A DNA stretch of 7,145 bases, from contig JAQVME010000066.1 in assembly GCA_028703745.1 (NCBI GenBank), positions 1-7,145 on the forward strand. The letters are read 5' to 3'. Position 1 is the stretch's first letter, and every line of letters begins with the position of its first letter. Positions 1-6,700 of this stretch are shown here, piece after piece. The notes beneath the pieces were generated by a model. It was not told where the DNA came from. It saw nothing but the letters and a program-made list of their open reading frames with translations, and did not search any database. The DNA comes from Clostridia bacterium (GTDB lineage Bacteria > Bacillota > Clostridia > Christensenellales > DTU072). Made by a program: the position numbers and the translations under genes.

Positions 1-1498
1 CTATTTTTATGGCGACGGCAAGTACGCGAAGCGCCTTGGTCGCCATGGCGTTGTTGGCTTTTTTTATGGCTGCTCTGTCCTGCTCGGTAATCTCGCGGAC
101 AGCTACCCCGTCTTGAATGAAAAGACATTTGCCTATCAAAATGTCGGGCGCGCCCTTGATATACGCGGTTACACCTTCTTCGGACTCGTTTACGGTGCTC
201 ATAAGCTTTCTGCCGCTATCAAAAGGAATTTCGTCGACTCTCTTGTGTTTTTGGTTGAGGCTTACTACGTCGACGCCTGCCGTCTTAGCATACGCCACAA
301 GCGCCGTTTCTGTCGGGTCGCCGATCAGCTTGTCGCCGCTTATTACGGTGTCGTTGCAAAGCACCATGCCGTTGATGAGGTCATTAGCGCCTTCTCCCGG
401 CTTTTCTTCGGCAGAGAAAGCGCCTTTTTTGAATGTGTAGAGCTCTTTTACCGTCATTTGGTTGAGGGTAAGGGTGCCGGTCTTATCTGAACAAATAATC
501 TGGCAACAGCCCAACGTCTCAACGGCGGGCAGGTTCCTTACAATGGCGTTCCTTTCGCTCATTCGTTGCACTCCGATAGCAAGCACTATCGTTACTACGG
601 CGGGCAATCCTTCCGGGATAGCCGCGACGGCTATGGCAACCGCTGTCATGAACGAATCGATTATGACATCTGCAGAGAATTTTCCGGCTTTTATGACTGC
701 AACGGCGAATATGACTGCAGCGATAGCCAGCACCATTATGCTGAGTATCTTTGCGGTTTTTGCAAGCTGCATTTGTAACGGTGTCTCTTGCTCCCCGCCC
801 TCGCTGAGCATTTCGGCAATTTTGCCTACCTCTGTGTTCATGCCCGTAGCCACAACTACGCCCTGTCCGCGGCCGTACGAAACGGCGCCCGATGAAAACG
901 CCATATTGTGTCTGTCGCCAAGCGGCACCTCGTCTTTTTCTATAGTATGAATATCTTTTTCCGAGGGAACCGATTCGCCCGTCAACGCGGCCTCCTCTAT
1001 CTTCAGCGATGCGCTTGAAAGTAGCCGCATATCTGCGGGCACGCTGTCTCCTGCTTCGAGGAGGACTATATCGCCGACGACAATGTCGCCGCTCTTAATT
1101 TTTTGGACCTCGCCGTCACGTAGCACCTTTGCGAGCGGTTTGTTCATATTCTTCAAGGCTTCGAGAGCCGCCTCAGCCTTGCTCTCCTGCGCCAATCCGA
1201 TAAGAGCATTCACTAGTACTATGATGAGTATTATGCCGCTGTCTACAAGCTCCGAATATTCAGAACGCACAATGGCTATTGCCGCGCTAACAACAGCGGC
1301 AACTAATAGAACTATTATCATAACGTCTTTCATCTGGTCGAAAAACTTTGCCACGAGAGATCTTTTTTTAGATTCCTTGAGTTCGTTCTTGCCGTTTTTT
1401 TCCAGCCGGTCAACGGCCTCTTGAACAGTAAGACCTTTCTCCGAGGATTGCAATTCGTCCAGCACTTCTTTCCCTGACATGTTGTAATAATTTTTCAT
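1..1498 (-). CDS. Calcium-type P-type ATPase (P2A), N-terminal 499 residues, cut by the left window edge
   Basis: This is a membrane pump that uses ATP to move a cation, most likely exporting Ca2+ from the cytoplasm. I translated it by hand: it is open from the ATG at 1498 to base 1, with no stop in the window. In order it shows a Cation_ATPase_N domain (about residues 5-75), TM1-TM2 (about 57-104), the actuator domain with TGES at 173-176, TM3-TM4 (about 250-308), and the phosphorylation motif DKTGTLT with the aspartate at 338. The N domain follows, with DPTETAL (394-400), Phe426 in FDSGRK, and KGAP at 448-451. TM4 reads AAIPEGLPAV, the same arrangement as the SERCA calcium site II, with Glu296 matching SERCA Glu309. 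That favours Ca2+ over Na+/K+ or Mg2+, although TM5, TM6 and TM8 lie outside the window. The family is usually about 850-900 residues, so roughly 40% is missing. It starts 13 bases after the hexosaminidase stop and is probably cotranscribed with it. M1 is preferred over M7 because a Shine-Dalgarno sits 5 bases upstream of M1. Confidence 0.95.
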   Translation of the reverse strand, partial: MKNYYNMSGKEVLDELQSSEKGLTVQEAVDRLEKNGKNELKESKKRSLVAKFFDQMKDVMIIVLLVAAVVSAAIAIVRSEYSELVDSGIILIIVLVNALIGLAQESKAEAALEALKNMNKPLAKVLRDGEVQKIKSGDIVVGDIVLLEAGDSVPADMRLLSSASLKIEEAALTGESVPSEKDIHTIEKDEVPLGDRHNMAFSSGAVSYGRGQGVVVATGMNTEVGKIAEMLSEGGEQETPLQMQLAKTAKILSIMVLAIAAVIFAVAVIKAGKFSADVIIDSFMTAVAIAVAAIPEGLPAVVTIVLAIGVQRMSERNAIVRNLPAVETLGCCQIICSDKTGTLTLNQMTVKELYTFKKGAFSAEEKPGEGANDLINGMVLCNDTVISGDKLIGDPTETALVAYAKTAGVDVVSLNQKHKRVDEIPFDSGRKLMSTVNESEEGVTAYIKGAPDILIGKCLFIQDGVAVREITEQDRAAIKKANNAMATKALRVLAVAIKI

Positions 1499-1503
1499 CG
1501 CAC

Positions 1504-1510
1504 TTTCCTT
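1504..1510 (-). promoter_or_regulatory. Shine-Dalgarno for the P-type ATPase
   Basis: On the minus strand the bases read AAGGAAA, followed by 5 bases and then the ATG at 1498. It lies inside the 13-base gap after the hexosaminidase TAA. This fixes the ATPase start at 1498 rather than at the internal ATG 18 bases downstream. Confidence 0.75.
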
Positions 1511-1511
1511 T

Positions 1512-2963
1512 TTATTTATTATATTTATTTTTTAACTTTTCTTTTGTTTTCTTCATCGCGTTCAGGTTGCCTTTCTCTACTCTCGATAACGCTTTTATAA
1601 AAAATTTCAACGTCGCAAGCTTGCCTGGCAACAAATACGGATTGGGATTATTGCAGTATAAAATATTATATCTATTTAAGATATTATTAAAATTATCAAG
1701 TCTTGTCAAGAAACTTTGATAATCTTTTTTATTGCTCCAGGCTCTCTCCGCAAGCGCGACAAGCCTTGGATAAATCTGTTGCCACAGCTTTTCGGCGTCC
1801 TCAATATGCTCCGTCCATAGCGGCGCTTCGAGACCAATAACCTGATCGGTTATTGCGCCGTCGGCTTCGTAATTATAGGTTTTTTTAAGCGGCGTCATAC
1901 CGTAGGGATAATCGAGATAATAGCTGAAAAACGGACTTATGATAACCTTGCGACCATTTTTGGCTTCCTTTATTGCGACCTCCCTGCCTATTTTGTTTTC
2001 TTTCCAATACTGAACAATGATGTCTCCCTTGATGTTTCCGCCCAGCATGCCGTCGTTCCAGTTTATGACGGTCTTGCCCTTTTCGTTGAGGTGCGCCACC
2101 ATTTTTGACATAAAGTACCCCTGCAACTCCTCCTCGTTCTTGAGCCCGCAGTCGGCAATTCTTTTTTGGCAATCGGGACAATCAAGCCAGTACAGCTTCA
2201 AAGCCTCGTCCCCCCCTAGATGAAAATATCTGCCGGGGAACAGTTCTGCGACCTCGTCAAGTATGCTATAGCAGAACTCATATGATTCCTCCTTGCCCGC
2301 GCAAAGAATGTCAGGGGAAATGCCGAAGCCCTCGCCCACCGTTATTTCCAATTGGTTGCAAGAAAATTGCGGATACGCCGCGAGCGCTGCCTTGAAATGA
2401 CCGGGCAAATCTATTTCGGGGATGACTTCGATAAACCTGTCGGCGCAGTATGCCACGATATCGCTTATCTCGTCTTTTGTATAAAAGCCCTCAACCTTTT
2501 TGCCGTCTCCCGCCGTTTGCGCTCTTTTTGAGCCTATCTCTGTCAGGCGAGGGAAGCCGTCAAGCTGTATGCGCCAGCCCTGGTCGTCGGTGAGATGCCA
2601 GTGGAAGGTGTTGAGCTTTAGCGTAGCCATAATGTCAAGCTGCTTCTTAATGATATCTATGGGAAAGAAATGTCTTGAACAGTCAAGCATAAAGCCTCTG
2701 TATGCATACCGCGGAAAATCCGTAATACTGACAAAGGGCAACTGCTCTGCGTACTCTTCCTCAAGCTGAGTAAGTGTCTGCTTCGCATAAAACAAACCCC
2801 GTGGGGTCTCTGCCGTGATAACAACGCCTTGGCTGCCTATATCAAGCCTATATCCTTCGGGACCGGCTACTTTTTCGGCTATAATATTGTTAATAATATA
2901 AGGTTTTGTTAGAAAATCTTTGTTTGAGACGGTCAACGCCTGAGGTAACGGTATTAATTTCAT
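1512..2963 (-). CDS. Beta-N-acetylhexosaminidase, glycoside hydrolase family 20, probably cytoplasmic
   Basis: This enzyme removes terminal beta-linked GlcNAc or GalNAc from oligosaccharides by substrate-assisted catalysis, in which the substrate's acetamido group is the nucleophile. The 483-residue protein has a short GH20b-like N-terminal domain (about 1-82) and a TIM barrel (about 85-410). The barrel opens with YRGFMLDCSRHFFP, where Arg97 matches the family's sugar-binding arginine, followed by FHWHLTDDQGWR (120-131). The catalytic pair is Asp252-Glu253 in HLGGDEALK. Other family landmarks are PEIDLPGH (182-189), the CPDCQKR segment (262-268), Trp302 in INWNDG, YYLDYPYG (348-355, Tyr349 as the likely catalytic tyrosine), WTEH (383-386) and ALAERAWS (403-410). 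No signal peptide or membrane segment is visible, and the several free cysteines fit a cytoplasmic protein. The last 70 or so residues are lysine/asparagine-rich, not recognised, and coded by AT-richer DNA. Substrate is not determined by the sequence: chitobiose, host glycan fragments and peptidoglycan or wall-derived fragments are all possible. Confidence 0.96.
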   Translation of the reverse strand: MKLIPLPQALTVSNKDFLTKPYIINNIIAEKVAGPEGYRLDIGSQGVVITAETPRGLFYAKQTLTQLEEEYAEQLPFVSITDFPRYAYRGFMLDCSRHFFPIDIIKKQLDIMATLKLNTFHWHLTDDQGWRIQLDGFPRLTEIGSKRAQTAGDGKKVEGFYTKDEISDIVAYCADRFIEVIPEIDLPGHFKAALAAYPQFSCNQLEITVGEGFGISPDILCAGKEESYEFCYSILDEVAELFPGRYFHLGGDEALKLYWLDCPDCQKRIADCGLKNEEELQGYFMSKMVAHLNEKGKTVINWNDGMLGGNIKGDIIVQYWKENKIGREVAIKEAKNGRKVIISPFFSYYLDYPYGMTPLKKTYNYEADGAITDQVIGLEAPLWTEHIEDAEKLWQQIYPRLVALAERAWSNKKDYQSFLTRLDNFNNILNRYNILYCNNPNPYLLPGKLATLKFFIKALSRVEKGNLNAMKKTKEKLKNKYNK

Positions 2964-2967
2964 GCTA

Positions 2968-2973
2968 CTCCTT
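2968..2973 (-). promoter_or_regulatory. Shine-Dalgarno for the GH20 gene, overlapping the lipoprotein stop
   Basis: AAGGAG on the minus strand lies 4 bases before the ATG at 2963. Its first two bases are the last two of the lipoprotein TAA stop (2972-2974). A ribosome ending the lipoprotein therefore sits on the next initiation site, which suggests coupled translation and supports the start chosen for the hexosaminidase. Confidence 0.8.
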
Positions 2974-3703
2974 ACGACAAGATGATATCGGGCAAATAAA
3001 TGTCCCCTTCACCGAAGCTAATATGAATATTTTTTATTTGGACAAAGAATGTGCCGCTTGCTTTGATATCAAAAACCAGCGCTGTAAGCTTGCCGTCTGA
3101 TGTAAGCGGTTGCGTACCGGGCGCGGCATAAAGCAACAGGTTGAAGGTGCCGGTCTTCGTCGATGTTTTGACCGTATCCCATCCCGATAGGATGTCTTCC
3201 AACTCATCGTCGTAATCCAGCCTAGTTGCATCGTAGGTCACCTCTATCTGCACGCCGCTGACCTCGGGTATCTCGTCAAGAGTCAAGCTAAGCTCAACTT
3301 TATATTTGTTTTCTACCGTTTCTGAGACAGCTTGTAGCCTTGCCTTGGTGTTTATGGTATAGGGACTTGATACAACATAGTTCCACATCGTAGTGTACAG
3401 CCCTTTGAATTTTACTCGCATAGCGCGCATATCCATAGGCGCCGTCGTTGTCGAGGTATCAAAGCCTTCAACCATTTCTGACGTAACCCTTTCTACAACC
3501 TCACCCTTGTTGTCCTTCAGCGTGATGACGATATAGACGTTGGTAAAATCTATTTTTTCGTCAACGCCATATTCCGTCTTGAACGAACCGGCGCGGATTT
3601 CGATGAATTTGATATCATCGGCTCTTATTTCCTTGGCACCGCAGCCTGAAAGGGCGACAATGGTAAATACGATCATCAATAATATAAGCGCAGTTTTTTT
3701 CAT
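2972..3703 (-). CDS. Surface lipoprotein with one Ig-like domain and a C-terminal cohesin-like domain
   Basis: I do not recognise a named gene here; the 243-residue protein is read from its domains. It opens with a lipoprotein signal peptide: Lys2-Lys3, a hydrophobic stretch (5-17) and the lipobox LSGC, with Cys21 as the lipidated residue. It should be anchored to the outer face of the membrane. Residues about 31-112 resemble a Big_3-type bacterial Ig domain (YGVDEKIDF, then ITLKDNKGEVV, then MVEGFDT) and are related to the Ig repeats in the gene just upstream. Residues about 120-243 have a cohesin-like pattern: KVELSLTL, VSGVQIEVTYDATRLDY, an LSGWD turn, then SDGKLTALVFDIKASG. Cohesins bind dockerins, and the upstream gene ends in one, so this may be its membrane anchor. 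The start overlaps the upstream stop as ATGA, with a purine-rich Shine-Dalgarno 7 bases before it. The gene and the lipoprotein call are firm. The cohesin call is moderate, and other beta-sandwich adhesion domains could look similar. Confidence 0.92.
   Translation of the reverse strand: MKKTALILLMIVFTIVALSGCGAKEIRADDIKFIEIRAGSFKTEYGVDEKIDFTNVYIVITLKDNKGEVVERVTSEMVEGFDTSTTTAPMDMRAMRVKFKGLYTTMWNYVVSSPYTINTKARLQAVSETVENKYKVELSLTLDEIPEVSGVQIEVTYDATRLDYDDELEDILSGWDTVKTSTKTGTFNLLLYAAPGTQPLTSDGKLTALVFDIKASGTFFVQIKNIHISFGEGDIYLPDIILS
2975..3346 (-). other. Cohesin-like domain of the lipoprotein (about residues 120-243)
   Basis: The domain shows the spacing typical of cohesins. A first strand (KVELSLTL) is followed by a short Pro/Gly turn, a strand ending in the YD-x-x-x-L signature (YDATRLDY, 157-164), a glycine turn (SGWD), and a late G-K-L-x-x-L-x-F-D strand (204-212) that matches the usual G-x-I/L-x-x-I-x-F pattern. 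It occupies the end of the protein, leaving no further module. It is slightly shorter than classical cellulosomal cohesins of about 140 residues. The assignment rests on pattern recognition only. Confidence 0.65.
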
Positions 3704-6700
3704 TCGTCGGTTCCCCTTTGCTCATCTTCGGCTTTCTTTACCCAATTAACAAAATCTGTCAACGTATACTCCCTGTCGGAATCGTAATCGGCGTAATAAA
3801 CGGCATTTTCGCTGCCTAGTAGCAGCCCCTGCCCGAGTAGTGTCAAATCTTCTGAGTTGAATATTCCGTTTCCGTTTGCATCGCCCTTTACGAAGACGCT
3901 GAAGGACTCTATCAAAGTTCCCTCCGAATTCTTTATTTCCACCTTTACGCCGGAGGATATATATGCGTTCTGGTTGGCACCCAAATCCAAATATGCGTCT
4001 CCGGACTTGTAATATATGCTACCGTAGCTGGAAACCATACTGTTGAACGTCGCAAGTGTAGCGCTGTTCTCGAGTATTACTCTCGTATTGGTCCTGTCGA
4101 CTCTTATGCCCGTTACGCTTTCTTTGGGCTCAAGCATTATGCTCGTTGCCTTGTCTTTGACGTAAACAATGAAGCTTGCTGAAATGTTGTACTGGGGTAT
4201 GGCGAGCGTCAGCATCTGTCCGCCTTTTGTTTGCGGCGTGGGATTGAAACTTGAAAGGTAGTTCCTGTAGGCGTGAAGCGATTCGGTCTTTCTCTTGCCC
4301 GTCTGAGTGGTTATGGTTAGTACGCCCCCTTCCAAGCTGAGTGGCTCGCCGTATTCATAATACTTCTTTGTGGGCGCCTTGATGGTTATTTCTCTCGGCG
4401 CATCAATTATTTCTACTATGATAGCCGTGCTATAGGTTCCCCAATATATCAAATTGACTACCTGTTCTACGCCTATTAGGTTTTTATCAAAATTGTCTAC
4501 AAACTCGTCGGTTATCTGAATCCTGTCGCCGTTCTCAAAGACGCATATCAGCGTTATGTCAAGCTCCTCGCCAACGGTATAAATTATTTTTGACTCTTCT
4601 CTGTCCACTTCGATACGCTTTATTCTGTTCCTGACCTCGAACGCGTATTCCCAATAATCGCCCGTCAGATCAAATGTAATGGTGACAATCTGGATGCCTA
4701 TTATATTCTTGTCATAGCCCGTGACGGAGAACTTATCGGGCGCATAAAGCATGGTTTCTGAATCGCCCTTCTGAAAATTTAATCTGATGCTGAACTCCGA
4801 CAAATCAATATCCTCGTGAATCTGATAGGTCGTCTTGGGCGAACTTACCACGTTTATGCTGGCAATGGTGTTGAGTACGGTAACGTTTATGGTGTAGGCG
4901 TGGTTTTCCTTGTACCTAATGGTGACTTGCTGCAATCCCTCTTTGAGCGAGTCAAAGTTTGATTCCCAGCCGTCGGTAATCTCGAGGTCAATTCCGCTCG
5001 CCATTGTCTTATAAACAGTCAGTTGCAGCGGCTGCCCGTACACGGCGTTGACGTTGAGATACTGCGTATATATGCCTGTCTCAAAATCCCTAAAAATTAT
5101 GCTCTTTGTTGCCGTCCTCCCCAGCAGAGAAAAATTCACCGTCTGAGTCTCAAGCAGCTTGTTGTCAATACCCAGTCTGGCATCGTCAATCTTTATCAAA
5201 TAGGGGACGTCGTTATCGGTCTTTATCTCAAGCATCAGGTCGGTTTTCTCTCCGTAAGGGAACTCGCTCGCCCCGATGAACGTCAGCGAACTGATGCTAC
5301 CCAGTCCCAGCACTTTGAGGTCGTTGTCATAATACTTGCGGTTATACTGCGTGGAATTATTGAGCTTCTCAAGCACCTTTATTTCCATGCTAACCTTTGC
5401 AAATCCCTCCTGATCTCCCGCGCTGACCTCGCCGAAAACGAGCATTATGTTGGCGAACATCTGTTGCTCGCCGTCTATGCCTACGTCAATAACGGCGCCT
5501 CCTGCAAAGCTCACACGAACCGTAATTGAGCTGTCTGGAGCCTTGGTCCTGTCGTACACCGCGGCATCGTCAAGAAGCATCGAGGTTATCTCCACGTCGG
5601 AAATAGTGTCCTCAACAGCTATGTCGAGAGTCGGGAAAAAGGACAGCGGTATATCAAAATCGGGGTTGAAATAATTTATTTTTACCGTTTGCACTCCCAA
5701 CATATACTTGTCGTAATTGGTTATTATTATGACAGAGTCCACGCCCTCTTCAATTTCCGCCTTCTCGGCTATGTCTTCAAAAATATTTATGCCCGATTGC
5801 ATATTAACTATGAGCTTGCCATTGCCAAAAATGTCCTCGCCGTATTTGAAAGAGGTTTTATCCATTTGTGCGGTAAGTCCTATGACCTTGTCAAAAACAG
5901 TTATTGGGAAAGACAAATAGAAAACATTCGATACTCCTGCATCCATTGCTATGCTGTCAGTATATTTCAACGTGACGGTGGTGGTGGCGAGAATTTCCGT
6001 GTCAGCTATGACCTCTAGTGCAGAGTTCATCAAAAGGTTATCCATCGTCACTGTTTCTTCCTCGCCGTAGGCTCTTGTAATTCTTATCCAGCCGCCGGCA
6101 AGGTCTATATCGTCGCCATAATCGTATACCGTCTTCAGGTTCGCCATATTGCTGATGGAAACATCTTTAACTACATTTATTACCTTTATGTTGCAATAAT
6201 CCAGAGAGACGCCGCACTCGCTTACGGTTATATTGATGGCGTCACCGAGCTGCGCGGTCGCGGTTTGATACCCTACTACCATGTCAGGCGTTACGGGGGT
6301 GACAAAACTCTTGCCGTCTGTGAGATTGATTTTTATCTTGCCTCCAAGCAAATCCAGCCGCTCGTTGTAGCCGTAGGTTATTTTGGTAGGCGACGATACC
6401 CTTTCGACCGATGCCACGCTCTCATAAACATAGACCGTTACCGTCGTGGTTTCTTGCCCTCCGTCGCTTTTGCGCACCGTGGCTGTTATTTCGACCGTGC
6501 CTGCAGATACGCCTGTTACATAGCCTTCGTTATCCACAAAGGCTATATGCGTAAGACTTGACGAATAGGAGATGTTCTCTGCCTTCCTGTCGCTTGCGTT
6601 GTATGGAGAAAACTCAAGATTGGTTCTCTTGGTTTGACCGACTCTCACCCCGAAAGTTTCTGCGCTGAATTTGACGTCTATGAGAGCTACCCGCGGCAAT

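Noticed and set aside
113..950. Several plus-strand open frames opposite the left end (113-490, 117-440, 462-950, 566-778) and another at 1083-1424
   Set aside because: They lie antisense to a clear P-type ATPase frame whose motifs (TGES, PEGL, DKTGTLT, KGAP) are all intact. They show no recognisable domains or good ribosome binding sites and overlap one another.
1499..1560. T-rich stretch after the hexosaminidase gene as a terminator
   Set aside because: There is no GC-rich hairpin before it in the direction of transcription, most of it is coding, and the next gene starts 13 bases later with its own ribosome binding site.
1885..2769. Minus-strand frame 1885-2181 and plus-strand frames 2017-2223 and 2500-2769
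   Set aside because: They are shadow frames inside the hexosaminidase gene, which has conserved family motifs across the same bases.
3692..3703. Run of seven A (minus strand) after the lipoprotein ATG as a frameshift or slippage site
   Set aside because: It simply encodes Met-Lys-Lys-Thr at the start of a normal lipoprotein signal peptide, and the downstream frame is intact.
2906..3749. Frames 2906-3100 and 3540-3749 on the plus strand and 3034-3231 on the minus strand
   Set aside because: They overlap the lipoprotein and its junctions. They have no domain signal and compositions typical of out-of-frame reading.
5023..6561. Plus-strand frames 5023-5529, 5447-5674, 5689-6018, 5717-5920 and 6265-6561
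   Set aside because: They are antisense to the Ig-repeat array of the giant protein, which is continuous and repeat-structured. The plus-strand products show no recognisable features.
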